Part shown: piece after piece, positions 46,163 to 55,421 of the stretch
Layout: every line of letters starts with the position of its first letter
Position numbering within the stretch: position 1 is the stretch's first letter
Assembly (NCBI GenBank): GCA_016706425.1
Contig: JADJJR010000001.1
Span: forward strand, 1,922,001 to 1,986,000
Length of the DNA: 64,000 bases
Origin: Elusimicrobiota bacterium
Lineage (GTDB): Bacteria; Elusimicrobiota; Elusimicrobia; FEN-1173
Direction: 5' to 3'
Program-made: the position numbers and the translations under genes
Notes under the pieces: model-generated
Database searches by the model: none
Seen by the model: the letters and a program-made list of their open reading frames with translations, nothing else
Told to the model about the DNA's origin: nothing

Positions 46163-48129
46163 AGGACAACCCCCTCTTCCCACAGAACCCGCAACACCTC
46201 GCCCACGCTCCAAGCCTGCGCGGGGCATCCCCGGGGGGCGTGGGGGGCGTCGCCGTCGAAAATCTCCGGCAATTGACCCACGCCGCCCGCGTTCAAATGG
46301 TTGGACAACGGCCGCAAAAATTCGACCAGCTGTTTTTTGGCCTCCGCGGAGGACCCGTGGACCTTGGCGTGGGCGGTCAGGAAGGGCCCCAGCAACCACG
46401 GCCACACCGTCCCCTGGTGATAGGCGCGATCCCGCTCGGCGGGAGCGCCCGCGCAAACGGGTCGATAGGACGGGGCCCCCCGCGCGAGGGTGCGCAACCC
46501 CACGGGGGTCAGCAACTCCCGCGCGGCGGTGTCGAGGACCGGCTGAAAATGTTTTTCGTCCAAAATCTCGTAGGGGAAAGCCAGGGCGAAGAGCGCGTTG
46601 GGCCGGACTTGGGCGTCCCGGTGGCGGCCGTTAATCACGTCGAACAAATAAGCGTTTTCGGCGTTCCAAAACTTTTCGTTGAAGTTCTTTTGGGCGATTT
46701 GAGCCAATTGGTCGTAACCCCGGGTCGGCTCCTTCCATTTCAATTGGACTTCCACCAGGAATTGCAGGGCGTTGTACCAGAGGGCCTGGATTTCCACGGG
46801 TTTTCCCTCCCGCGGGGTGACGGGTTTTCCATCGACCGCGGCGTCCATCCAGGTCAACGCCCGTTCGCCGGCGGGCGCTTCGATCAACCCGTCGCCGTCC
46901 ATGCGAATCCCGTGGTCGGTGCCGTGTTGATAGGCGTCGACGATGTCCCGCATCACGGGCAACCAACGCCGGACCGATTCGTCGTCGTGGGTCGCGCGGT
47001 GGTAAGCTTGAACGGCGCGAACAAACCAAAGGGGCGCGTCCATCGCGTTGTACGAAGTGGGCGAGTCCCCCTCCGGGAATTGGTTGGGCAACAACCCCTG
47101 ATGGACGTGCCGGGCGTAGGTGTCCAGGAGCGCCGGCCCTTCCGTCCATCGGCCCGTCGCCAAAAAAAGTCCGGGGAAGGCGATTAACGCGTCGCGGCTC
47201 CAATCCCCGAACCACGGGTAACCGGCGATGACGCTGGCCCCCTCGCCCCGGGTCACGATGAACTGGTCGGCGGCCGCCGTCAGGGTCGCGGCCATCGGCC
47301 CGCGCACCAAGGCGGCGCGGACCAGGCGCCGACGCTGGTCACGCTCCTCCTCTTCCCAAAGGTCGCCGTCGACACCGCCGTCCCGTTCGGTCGACAGGAA
47401 CAAGCGCACCGGTCGACCGGGCTCGAGAGGAAGACGAAAAACGCCCGGGGAGAACGCGTCCTCGATTTTGTCCAAGCCCCGCTGGTCCTCCACCGCGTAC
47501 ACCTGGTTCCGGTACCAGGTGGGATCGATCTGGAACTCGCCCGCCGACCCCCACATCGCGACCCGACCCGACGCGCCCTCAACGCGGGCCCCGCGTTCGA
47601 TCGCGCGGGTTTTCCCGTCGAAACGTCCGTCGGAGCGGCCGAGGAAATGGGGGTCCCGGTCGGTGATCAACGGCCGGGCTTCCAGCGCGGACGCGGCCCC
47701 GCTCAGCCACCGGTAAGTGACGACCGCCGTGTCCTCCCCGTAACGGAGGAACACCGATTTTTCCACGCGGCCGCCCTCCCAGGCGTACACCCAGGTCGGC
47801 CACGGATCGAGGCGGAAACTTTCGAGGACTTTGCATCCCTCGGCTTGAAGGACATCGGGGAATTGCTGGCAGGACAGTTCGACGCGGCGGCCGTTTTGAA
47901 GCACGGCGTCCGCCAACCGGTTGACCCATTGGCGGCGGTCCACCGGCGGTCGGCGGGCGGCGGTCAGCAGGCCGTGGTAGCGCCGGGTGTGCCCCCCGGC
48001 CACGGTGCCCATGGCGTAGGAGCCGCGACCGTTGGTTTCAATCCATTCCCGCGCGAGGGCCATCGCGGGGACCGAACCGACGGAACGATCGAAAGAAACG
48101 GCGGGCGTCCCGCCCGGGGACGGGGCCAT
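46159..48129 (-). CDS. Glycogen-debranching-type amylo-alpha-1,6-glucosidase
   Basis: 656 residues from ATG 48129, 7 bp past the sucD stop. N-terminal sandwich domain begins WIETNGRGSYAMGTVAGGHTRRYHGLLTA, the GDE_N signature. The C-terminal (alpha/alpha)6 barrel includes GYPWFGDWSRDALIAFPGLFLATGR (catalytic Asp region), DAPLWFVRAVQAY, GKPVEIQALWYNALQFL and YHQGTVWPWLLGPFLTAH. The bacterial single-domain type hydrolyses alpha-1,6 branches of limit dextrin. Cytoplasmic, no signal peptide. Sits between sucD and the murein operon. Confidence 0.9.
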   Translation of the reverse strand: MAPSPGGTPAVSFDRSVGSVPAMALAREWIETNGRGSYAMGTVAGGHTRRYHGLLTAARRPPVDRRQWVNRLADAVLQNGRRVELSCQQFPDVLQAEGCKVLESFRLDPWPTWVYAWEGGRVEKSVFLRYGEDTAVVTYRWLSGAASALEARPLITDRDPHFLGRSDGRFDGKTRAIERGARVEGASGRVAMWGSAGEFQIDPTWYRNQVYAVEDQRGLDKIEDAFSPGVFRLPLEPGRPVRLFLSTERDGGVDGDLWEEEERDQRRRLVRAALVRGPMAATLTAAADQFIVTRGEGASVIAGYPWFGDWSRDALIAFPGLFLATGRWTEGPALLDTYARHVHQGLLPNQFPEGDSPTSYNAMDAPLWFVRAVQAYHRATHDDESVRRWLPVMRDIVDAYQHGTDHGIRMDGDGLIEAPAGERALTWMDAAVDGKPVTPREGKPVEIQALWYNALQFLVEVQLKWKEPTRGYDQLAQIAQKNFNEKFWNAENAYLFDVINGRHRDAQVRPNALFALAFPYEILDEKHFQPVLDTAARELLTPVGLRTLARGAPSYRPVCAGAPAERDRAYHQGTVWPWLLGPFLTAHAKVHGSSAEAKKQLVEFLRPLSNHLNAGGVGQLPEIFDGDAPHAPRGCPAQAWSVGEVLRVLWEEGVVL

Positions 48130-48136
48130 GGAGCGA

Positions 48137-49054
48137 TCAACCCACCCGGACGGCGCGGAGCACCATTTCGCCCATGTCGGCGGGCGATTCCACCACTTTG
48201 ACACCGGCGGCTTCGAGGGCGGCGCGCTTTTCGGCCGCCGTGCCCTTGGCGGACCGGCCGCCCGAGGCGTCCACGATGGCCCCGGCGTGGCCCATGCGCT
48301 TGCCCGGGGGGGCCGTGCGGCCGGCGATGAACGCGAAGAGGGGTTTCGTCATGTTTTTTTTGAAGTAGTGGGCCGCGTCCTCTTCGGCGCTGCCCCCGAT
48401 CTCGCCGATCATGAGCACGCACTCCGTGTCCGGGTCCTTTTCAAACAATTCCAATATGTCCACGAAGCTCGAACCCGCAATGGGGTCGCCGCCGATGCCG
48501 ACGACGGTGGACTGACCGAGGCCGCGCTGCGTCAACTGCCAAACCGCCTCGTAGGTGAGCGTCCCGGACCGTGACACAATCCCGATCTTGCCCGGCTTGT
48601 GGATGTACCCCGGCATGATGCCGATTTTGCATCCGGGCCGTTTTTCATCGCCCGGGGTGATGACGCCCGGGCCGTTGGGCCCGATGAGGCGTGTGGCGCC
48701 GCCGCGCAGGGCGGCCTTGACCCGGGCCATGTCCGTCACGGGGATGCCCTCGGTGATGGCAATCACGAGGCCCACCCCCGCGTCGGCCGCCTCCAAAATC
48801 GCGTCCGCGGCGAAGGGCGGCGGAACAAAAATCATCGAGGCCATGCCCCGGGGGTCGGCGTCGGCGGCCCGGACGACCTCCTTGACGGTGTTGAAAACGG
48901 GAATACCGTCGACGTTCCCCCCGCCCTTGCCCGGCGTGACGCCCCCGACCACGCGGGTGCCGTAGTCACGGCAGCCCTTGGCGTGGAAAGACCCCGCCCC
49001 GCCGGTGATGCCCTGGACGATGACTTTGGTGTCGTTGGTGATCAGGATGCTCAT
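48137..49054 (-). CDS. sucD: Succinate-CoA ligase alpha subunit
   Basis: 305 residues. CoA-binding Rossmann domain (KVIVQGITGGAGSFHAKGCRDYGTRVVGGVTPGKGG), RLIGPNGPGVITPGD, GIVSRSGTLTYEAVWQLTQRGLGQSTVVGIGGDPIAGSSF, and the phospho-histidine loop GKRMGHAGAIVDASGG. Forms succinyl-CoA/succinate with nucleotide phosphorylation. ATG overlaps the sucC stop (ATGA). Confidence 0.96.
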   Translation of the reverse strand: MSILITNDTKVIVQGITGGAGSFHAKGCRDYGTRVVGGVTPGKGGGNVDGIPVFNTVKEVVRAADADPRGMASMIFVPPPFAADAILEAADAGVGLVIAITEGIPVTDMARVKAALRGGATRLIGPNGPGVITPGDEKRPGCKIGIMPGYIHKPGKIGIVSRSGTLTYEAVWQLTQRGLGQSTVVGIGGDPIAGSSFVDILELFEKDPDTECVLMIGEIGGSAEEDAAHYFKKNMTKPLFAFIAGRTAPPGKRMGHAGAIVDASGGRSAKGTAAEKRAALEAAGVKVVESPADMGEMVLRAVRVG

Positions 49055-50232
49055 GACGCGGCCCCCGCCGCGGCGGCCACGGCTTTTTTCGCCCCGTCCG
49101 CCAAGTCCACCGCGGGAGTGATGGCCAGGCCGGAGGCCGAGAGAATTTGGCGACCCTCCTCCACCCGGTTGCCCTCAAGGCGGACCACCAGGGGCCGGTC
49201 GAGGCCCGTGTTTTTCACGGCCTGGACCACGCCCTGGGCGATGACGTCACACTTCATGATGCCGCCGAAAATGTTGACCAGAATGGCTTTCACCTTGGGG
49301 TCGGACAGGATGATTTGGAAAGCCTCGGTGACCTGCTCCACCGTGGCCCCGCCGCCGACATCGAGAAAATTCGCCGGCTCGCCCCCGTGCAGTTTGATGA
49401 TGTCCATCGTCGCCATGGCCAAACCCGCCCCGTTGACGAGACAGCCGATGTTGCCGTCCAACCTTATATAGGAGATGCCCACCTCGCCGGCGCGTTTTTC
49501 CGCGTCGGACAAGTCGGTCCAATCCGCCTCTTGAAACAGGTCCTTGTGGCGGAAGGCGGCGTTGTCGTCCAGGGTGACTTTGGCGTCCATGGCCAACAGG
49601 CGTCTCTCCGCCCCTTCCCCGATCACGCCCAGGGGATTCACCTCCACCAGGCTGGCGTCGGTGGCCAGGAACATTTTGACGAGATTTTGAAGGAAGGCGA
49701 CCGCGGGCGCCAGTAAATCCCCGGTCAACCCCACGGCGAAGGCCACGTCCCGGGCCTGGAACGCTTCGAGTCCCCGCAGGGGATCGATGTCGACGCGAAC
49801 GATTTTGTCCGGGGCGGTGACGGCCAGTTCCTCGATGTCCATGCCGCCTTCGCCCGATGCGATCAACACGGGTCGTCCCGTCCGCCGGTTCACGAGGACG
49901 GCCACATACAGTTCCCGAACGGCGCGGACCGCCGGTTCGGCCAAAATTTTTCGGACCACGAGCCCCTGGGGCCCGGTCTGGTGTGTGACCAGGGGTTTGC
50001 CCAACAGACCTTTGACGAAGGCACCGGCCTCTTTGCTGTCGGCCACGACCTTGACGCCGCCGGCCTTGCCCCGACCGCCCGTGTGCACCTGGGCCTTCAG
50101 CACCCAGGGGCCGTCGCCCAGCTTCTTTAATACCGTCCCGACCCGATCCGCCGCCTCCAAAACCCGCCCCGGCAGGACCGGCAAACCGAAACCCGCCATC
50201 ACGCGTTTGGCTTGATATTCATGCAACTTCAT
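49051..50232 (-). CDS. sucC: Succinate-CoA ligase beta subunit
   Basis: 393 residues. MKLHEYQAKRVMAGFGLPVLPG, ATP-grasp VLKAQVHTGGRGKAGGVKV, LVEVNPLGVIG, GNIGCLVNGAGLAMATMDIIKLHGGEPANFLDVGGGA, ILVNIFGGIMKCD. First gene of the minus-strand sucCD operon, divergent from the CBS-korAB operon that makes or uses 2-oxoglutarate. Confidence 0.96.
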   Translation of the reverse strand: MKLHEYQAKRVMAGFGLPVLPGRVLEAADRVGTVLKKLGDGPWVLKAQVHTGGRGKAGGVKVVADSKEAGAFVKGLLGKPLVTHQTGPQGLVVRKILAEPAVRAVRELYVAVLVNRRTGRPVLIASGEGGMDIEELAVTAPDKIVRVDIDPLRGLEAFQARDVAFAVGLTGDLLAPAVAFLQNLVKMFLATDASLVEVNPLGVIGEGAERRLLAMDAKVTLDDNAAFRHKDLFQEADWTDLSDAEKRAGEVGISYIRLDGNIGCLVNGAGLAMATMDIIKLHGGEPANFLDVGGGATVEQVTEAFQIILSDPKVKAILVNIFGGIMKCDVIAQGVVQAVKNTGLDRPLVVRLEGNRVEEGRQILSASGLAITPAVDLADGAKKAVAAAAGAAS

Positions 50233-50289
50233 CGTCGCTCCCGTTGATCCGTTGGAATATTGGGCATTTAAGCATAATCGCGGCGCCGA

Positions 50290-50319
50290 TTGTAACCGCC
50301 CCCACATTTTAACTATGAT
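50290..50319 (+). promoter_or_regulatory. Promoter of the CBS-korAB operon, leaderless layout
   Basis: TTGTAA (50290-50295), 18-bp spacer, TATGAT (50314-50319); the ATG begins at 50326, six bases later. No Shine-Dalgarno can fit, so the first gene is probably translated from a leaderless message. Confidence 0.5.
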
Positions 50320-50325
50320 AGCCGC

Positions 50326-50799
50326 ATGGGCGCGCCCGCGGCACAACGGCTCAAGGACAAACGGATCGGGGAGGTGGTCAACCCCCGCTTGATCCAGGCG
50401 CCTCCCGACATTTCGCTGAAACGGGCCATCGACTTGATGCGCGAGAGTAAATCCGCCTACATCGTGGTGGCCGAGGGCCGCCGGGTGGTGGGCATGTTCA
50501 CGGAATCCGACGTCGCCCGCAAAATCCTCGGCAAAAACATCGATGAAAAACGCCCCGTCCGCGACTTCATGACCCCGGACCCCATCGTGTTGCGGCAGGA
50601 CGACCCCGTCGGCCGCGCCGTCGACCTGATGGCCGAAAACGATTTTTACCACATCCCGCTGGTGAACGAAAAACAGGAACTGGTCAACGTCCTGAGCGTG
50701 CGCACGCTGATCCGGTTCCTCGCCGAATTCTACCCCGGCGAGATCTACAACATCCCCCCCAACCCGCACCAGGTCGCCCCCACGGCGGAAGGCGGGTAA
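50326..50799 (+). CDS. CBS-domain-pair protein
   Basis: 157 residues: two CBS motifs (about 13-70 and 80-140) with LMRESKSAYIVVAEGRRVVGMFTESDVARKIL and LMAENDFYHIPLVNEKQELVNVLSVRTLIRFL. No attached catalytic domain. CBS pairs bind adenine nucleotides. The stop directly abuts the korA start, so it may sense energy state for the ferredoxin oxidoreductase. Confidence 0.88.
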   Translation: MGAPAAQRLKDKRIGEVVNPRLIQAPPDISLKRAIDLMRESKSAYIVVAEGRRVVGMFTESDVARKILGKNIDEKRPVRDFMTPDPIVLRQDDPVGRAVDLMAENDFYHIPLVNEKQELVNVLSVRTLIRFLAEFYPGEIYNIPPNPHQVAPTAEGG

Positions 50800-52656
50800 A
50801 TGGCCGGCAAGGCGAAACAACTCGTCCCCGCGGTGACGGTACGCTTCGCGGGGGACTCGGGCGACGGCATGCAGTTGACCGGGGACCAGTTCACCGACAC
50901 CACGGCCGTGATGGGGAACGACTTTTCCACTTTTCCCGACTTCCCCGCGGAAATCCGCGCCCCGGCGGGCACCCTGCCCGGCGTCTCCAGCTTCCAAATC
51001 CAATTTTCCGAAACGCCGGCCTTCACCCCCGGCGACGTGGCGGACGTCCTGATCGCCATGAACCCCGCCGCCCTCAAGGTCAATTTACGCCACGTAAAAA
51101 AGGGCGGTCTCATGATTTTGAACGAAAACGCCTTCGACGAGGACGGCCTGGAGAAAGCCGCCTTCCCCACGAACCCCCTGACGGACGGGACCCTGCGCGA
51201 CTGGCAAGTGGTGCGCCTGCCGCTCTCGGACCTCACGGTCAACGCTTTAAAGGACCACCCGCTGCGCGCCTCCGAAAAAGAACGCTGCAAAAACTTTTTC
51301 GCCCTCGGGCTCATGTTCTGGCTCTACGACCGAAACCTGGACCACACCATCGAATGGATTTCGGCGAAATTCGCCAAGAAGCCGGAATTTGTGGCCGCCA
51401 ACATCGCCGCCCTGAAAGCGGGATACAACCACGCCGACATCACGGAGCTCATGCCCACGCGGTTCGAGGTGCGCAAATCCAAATTGGAGCCCGGCACCTA
51501 CCGCAAGGTCACGGGCAACGAGGCCGCCGCCCTCGGGTTCATCGCCGCCGCGGAACTCGCCGGCAAAACTCTGTTCCTGGGGTCCTACCCCATCACCCCG
51601 GCCTCCAGCATTTTGCAGGACCTGTCCTACCGCAAGGATTTCGGGGTTCGGACGTTCCAGGCGGAGGACGAGATCGCCGCCATCGGCTCGGCCATCGGCG
51701 CCAGCTTCGGCGGGGAATTGGGCATCACCACCACCTCGGGCCCGGGGCTCTGCCTCAAATCCGAGGCCTTGAACCTGGCGGTGATCGCCGAGCTCCCCCT
51801 GGTGGTCATCGACGTTCAACGGACCGGCCCCTCCACCGGCATGCCCACCAAGACCGAGCAGACGGATCTGTTGCAGGCGATGTTCGGGCGGAACGGCGAG
51901 TCCCCCGTGGCGGTGGTCGCCCCCCAGAGCCCGGCGCACTGTTTTGAAACGGCGATCGAGGCCGTCCGGCTGGCGCTCACCCACATGACGCCCGTCATCT
52001 ATCTGTCCGACGGTTACCTGGCCAACTCGGCCGAACCTTGGAAATTGCCGGCCCTGGAATCCCTGCCCAAAATCACGGTGCAACACCCCACGCGGGGGAA
52101 AGGGCCCTTCCAACCCTACGCCCGCGACCCCCAAACCCTGGCGCGCCCCTGGGCCAAGCCCGGCACGCCGGGTCTGGAGCACCGCATCGGCGGTTTGGAA
52201 AAAGCCGACATCACCGGGACCGTCAGCTACGACCCCGACAACCACGAAAAAATGGTCAAACTGCGGGCGGAAAAAGTCGCCCGCATCGCCGATGACATCC
52301 CCGAATTGACCGTGCGCGGCCCCCAGAGCGGCCCCCTCCTGGTCCTGGGCTGGGGCAGCACCCACGGGGCCATTCACGCCGCCGTGGACGAAGTGAACGC
52401 CGCGGGCAAGGGCCCGGTGGCGCAGGCTCACTTGACGCACCTCAATCCCTTCCCCAAAAACCTCGGGGCGGTGTTGAGCCGCTACAAAACCGTCCTGGTC
52501 CCCGAGTTGAACAGCGGCCAATTGCTCATGCTCTTGCGACACCAATTCCACACGCTGGGGCAAAAAGACGGCACGCGGCTCACGGGATACAACCGGATCC
52601 GCGGCGTTCCTTTTTTCGTTTCCGAAGTCCGCCAAGCCATCGAGGAGCTCCTGTGA
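50800..52656 (+). CDS. korA: 2-oxoacid:ferredoxin oxidoreductase alpha subunit (gamma-alpha fusion, KorA type)
   Basis: 618 residues. The N-terminal gamma domain (VTVRFAGDSGDGMQLTGDQF; DVLIAMNPAALKVNL) is fused to the alpha domain (GNEAAALGFIAAAELAGKTLFLGSYPITPASSILQDLSYRKDFGVRTFQAEDEIAAIGSAIGASFGGELGITTTSGPGLCLKSEAL). MPTKTEQTDLLQAMFGRNGESPVAVVAPQSP is typical of 2-oxoglutarate enzymes. Oxygen-sensitive interconversion of 2-oxoglutarate and succinyl-CoA with ferredoxin; consistent with sucCD next door. Overlaps korB by 4 bp. Confidence 0.92.
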   Translation: MAGKAKQLVPAVTVRFAGDSGDGMQLTGDQFTDTTAVMGNDFSTFPDFPAEIRAPAGTLPGVSSFQIQFSETPAFTPGDVADVLIAMNPAALKVNLRHVKKGGLMILNENAFDEDGLEKAAFPTNPLTDGTLRDWQVVRLPLSDLTVNALKDHPLRASEKERCKNFFALGLMFWLYDRNLDHTIEWISAKFAKKPEFVAANIAALKAGYNHADITELMPTRFEVRKSKLEPGTYRKVTGNEAAALGFIAAAELAGKTLFLGSYPITPASSILQDLSYRKDFGVRTFQAEDEIAAIGSAIGASFGGELGITTTSGPGLCLKSEALNLAVIAELPLVVIDVQRTGPSTGMPTKTEQTDLLQAMFGRNGESPVAVVAPQSPAHCFETAIEAVRLALTHMTPVIYLSDGYLANSAEPWKLPALESLPKITVQHPTRGKGPFQPYARDPQTLARPWAKPGTPGLEHRIGGLEKADITGTVSYDPDNHEKMVKLRAEKVARIADDIPELTVRGPQSGPLLVLGWGSTHGAIHAAVDEVNAAGKGPVAQAHLTHLNPFPKNLGAVLSRYKTVLVPELNSGQLLMLLRHQFHTLGQKDGTRLTGYNRIRGVPFFVSEVRQAIEELL

Positions 52657-53693
52657 CCCAGGAAGTCCCTTCCGCTCCCGACCCGCGCCCCAAGTTCACG
52701 AAGAACGACTTCGTGTCGGGCGCGGAAGTGCGCTGGTGCCCCGGTTGCGGCGATTATTCCATCCTGGGCGCCATGCAACAAACCCTGGCCAAATTCGACA
52801 TTCCCCGGGAGAATTACGTCTTCGTCTCCGGCATCGGCTGCTCCTCCCGGTTCCCGTACTACATGAACACCTACGGGTTCCACACGATCCACGGCCGGGC
52901 CCCCACCATCGCCACGGGGCTGCGGCTCGTCAACCCGGACCTGTCCATTTGGGTGATCACCGGCGACGGCGACGCCCTGTCCATCGGCGGCAACCACTTC
53001 ATCCACGCCATGCGACGCAATCTCAATTTCAACGTGTTGCTCGTCAACAACGAAATTTACGGCCTGACCAAGGGACAGTATTCGCCCACCTCGCCCACGG
53101 GCAAGGTGACGAAGTCCTCCCCCTACGGGTCGATCGAGCACCCCATCAACCCGCTCTGTCTGGCCATCGCCTCCGAGGCCACATTTATCGCCCGCACGCT
53201 CGACTCCGACCCGCGCCACATGTCGGCCGTCATGGAGCGCGCCATGCGCCACAAGGGCGTGTCCTTCATCGAGGTCTACCAAAACTGCATCATTTTTAAC
53301 GACAAGGCCCACGCCCCCGTGACCGGACGCGACACCCGCGAAGACCGCATGGTGTATTTGGAAAACGGCAAACCCCTGGTCTTCGGCCGCGTCGACGACA
53401 AAAAAGCCATCCTTCTCAACGGCCTTTACCCCGAAATCGTGAAATTCGACCCGGCGAACACCCAGGGGCTCCTGATCCACAACGAGGCGGACCCCCGCCC
53501 CAACAACGCCTACCTCCTCACCCAATTGACCCACCCCGATTTTCCCGTGCCTTTCGGCGTGCTGCGCTGCGTGGAAAAGCCCACCTACGACGACCTGATG
53601 AACCAGCAGATTCAGGACGTGATCAAGAAAAAGGGCCGCGGCCGCTTGAAAGATCTGCTGTACACCGACGACACCTGGACGGTGACCCCATGA
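52653..53693 (+). CDS. korB: 2-oxoacid:ferredoxin oxidoreductase beta subunit
   Basis: 346 residues. RWCPGCGDYSILGAMQQTL (iron-sulfur and TPP-binding start), SGIGCSSRFPYYMNTYGFHTIHGRAP, TPP motif GDGDALSIGGNHFIHAMRRNLNFNVLLVNNEIYGLTKGQYSPTSP. Binds thiamine diphosphate and a 4Fe-4S cluster. Translationally coupled to korA and to the following zinc-ribbon/CBS gene. Confidence 0.94.
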   Translation: MTQEVPSAPDPRPKFTKNDFVSGAEVRWCPGCGDYSILGAMQQTLAKFDIPRENYVFVSGIGCSSRFPYYMNTYGFHTIHGRAPTIATGLRLVNPDLSIWVITGDGDALSIGGNHFIHAMRRNLNFNVLLVNNEIYGLTKGQYSPTSPTGKVTKSSPYGSIEHPINPLCLAIASEATFIARTLDSDPRHMSAVMERAMRHKGVSFIEVYQNCIIFNDKAHAPVTGRDTREDRMVYLENGKPLVFGRVDDKKAILLNGLYPEIVKFDPANTQGLLIHNEADPRPNNAYLLTQLTHPDFPVPFGVLRCVEKPTYDDLMNQQIQDVIKKKGRGRLKDLLYTDDTWTVTP

Positions 53694-54220
53694 CCCCCTG
53701 CCCTTTCTGCGGCCAGAAAAACCTGCCCGGCGACGACCGGTGCAAACACTGCATGCATTCCCTCATGCAAAAAAGCCTCCCGCACACCCGCCGCCGCGGC
53801 GACGCCTTCCAGGACGCCCTCTTGAACGAGCCCGTTTCGGAGCTCCTGACCGGGGCGGACCTGCTCGTCTGCAGCCCCGACGACGCCGTGGCCGAAATCC
53901 TCGCGATCTTTCAAAAAGAGAAAAAAGGCTGCGTGCTTGTCTACAAGAAAAAGAAAATGGTGGGCATCCTGTCCAACCGCGACCTCCTGTTGCGCGTGGC
54001 GGAGACGAACCGCGACCTCGACAAACTGAAGGTCGAGGACGTGATGACCCGGAACCCCGGCTGGGTCCACCCCGAGGACCCCATCGCCTTCGCGGTCAAC
54101 AAAATGTCCGTGGGGGGGTACCGCCATGTGCCCGTTTTAAACGCCGACGGCACACCCGTCAGCATCCTCCTCATCCGCGACGTCCTGCGTTACCTCTCGG
54201 TCTCCAAGAAAAGTTATTGA
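53690..54220 (+). CDS. Zinc-ribbon/CBS-pair protein
   Basis: 176 residues. N-terminal zinc ribbon with Cys4, Cys7, Cys18, Cys21, then a CBS pair (LLTGADLLVCSPDDAVAEILAIFQKEKKGCVLVYKKKKMVGILSNRDLLLRV; VEDVMTRNPGWVHPEDPIAFAVNKMSVGGYRHVPVL). The second CBS protein of the operon; it overlaps korB by 4 bp and shares a base with the PP-loop gene. Probably a nucleotide-responsive regulator of its neighbours. Confidence 0.85.
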   Translation: MTPCPFCGQKNLPGDDRCKHCMHSLMQKSLPHTRRRGDAFQDALLNEPVSELLTGADLLVCSPDDAVAEILAIFQKEKKGCVLVYKKKKMVGILSNRDLLLRVAETNRDLDKLKVEDVMTRNPGWVHPEDPIAFAVNKMSVGGYRHVPVLNADGTPVSILLIRDVLRYLSVSKKSY

Positions 54221-55356
54221 TGAGCGACGCCTCGGCCCCCCTCCGCGCCGCGCGCCTCTTTGAGTTCTATGTCCACCGCGTTTGGCCCCTGCACCGTCTC
54301 TGGGCCGGCCGCCGCCTGTCCCGCCGGTGCCGCCGTTGCGCCCTGTCGGAGCGCGCCGCCCCCTTGGACGCCGAGGGACTTTGCGCGCCCTGCCGGGCCC
54401 CTTCCGGCCCGACCGCGCCGCCCCCGGACGACACCCCGCGCTTAAACGAAATCATCTCGGCCCACGCCGGACGCGGAACGGGCCCCCACGACGCGCTCGT
54501 GCTTTTCAGCGGTGGGAAAGACAGCGTCTACATGATCCGCCGCCTGCGGGACGAACACCCCCGGTTGCGCCTCTTGGCCTTCACCCACGACAACACCTTC
54601 ATGAGCCCGGTGGCCCGGGACAACATCGACCGGTTGGTCCGGCGCCTGGACCTGGACCACGTGACCCTTCGACCCACCCGGGCCTTCATGAAAAAATTGT
54701 TCCGTTACGGACTCACGCACTTAAACGAGAACGGCGGTTACGGCACCGTGGATTTCAGCGACGGGGAACTGCTGCTCGACACGGCGCGGGGCTTGGCCGC
54801 CGAAAAAGGCATCCCGTTGATCCTCTGCGGCTATTCCCGCCTGCAGGTCGAGGGCGGGCTGGGTCTGCGGGGCTTTGAATCCCCAGCGGAGAGGGAACGC
54901 TCGGACCGCACCCACGTGGCGGGCCTCCCTTTAAAAGACATCTTCGGGCCGGAAGACCCGCACCCCTGGTGGCGCGGGTCGCGCTGGCCGGCGGACCGGG
55001 TGGCTCGGCTCCTGTTCCCCCTGGCCGCCTGGAATTTGGACGAGTCCGCCGTTCGGGACCAGGTGGCCGCCTGGGGCCTGCTCTCTCCCCGCCAAAACAG
55101 TCCCGTGGTCACCAACCACCAGTTGATCCCCCTGCTGGGGGTGGTGGACGTCCACCAGCGGGGCTACAGCGGGTTCGAAATCGAATTTTGCCGCATGATC
55201 CGCGAAGGCAAGGCGCCTTACGCCCACTGGCGCCGGGTGTTTGAATTTCTGGAGCACACCTCCCGAACCGGGCTCTTCCTCAAACCCGCCGTGATCGAAA
55301 CCCTCCGCGCCCTTGATCTCTCTGCGGCCGAGGTCGGGATTAATTTTCACCCATAG
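54220..55356 (+). CDS. PP-loop (N-type ATP pyrophosphatase) protein with Cys4 N-terminus
   Basis: 378 residues. A four-cysteine motif CRRC...CAPC (Cys37, 40, 55, 58) precedes the PP-loop LFSGGKDSVYMIRRL (SGGKDS 97-102). Later: LLAFTHDNTFMSPVARDNIDRLVRRLDLDHVTLRP, LILCGYSRLQVEGG. The layout resembles LegJ/PseA-like N-acetyl-sugar amidotransferases and tRNA-thiolation-type enzymes, which adenylate a carbonyl. The substrate is unclear. The end of a korAB operon is an unusual place for such an enzyme. Start TGATG overlap with the CBS gene. Confidence 0.75.
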   Translation: MSDASAPLRAARLFEFYVHRVWPLHRLWAGRRLSRRCRRCALSERAAPLDAEGLCAPCRAPSGPTAPPPDDTPRLNEIISAHAGRGTGPHDALVLFSGGKDSVYMIRRLRDEHPRLRLLAFTHDNTFMSPVARDNIDRLVRRLDLDHVTLRPTRAFMKKLFRYGLTHLNENGGYGTVDFSDGELLLDTARGLAAEKGIPLILCGYSRLQVEGGLGLRGFESPAERERSDRTHVAGLPLKDIFGPEDPHPWWRGSRWPADRVARLLFPLAAWNLDESAVRDQVAAWGLLSPRQNSPVVTNHQLIPLLGVVDVHQRGYSGFEIEFCRMIREGKAPYAHWRRVFEFLEHTSRTGLFLKPAVIETLRALDLSAAEVGINFHP

Positions 55357-55421
55357 ATCGGGAGTGACGTGTTGTTCCCCGCCCTCCCCGATGAATCACA
55401 ATTTTGCCGGACGGTCACCCT

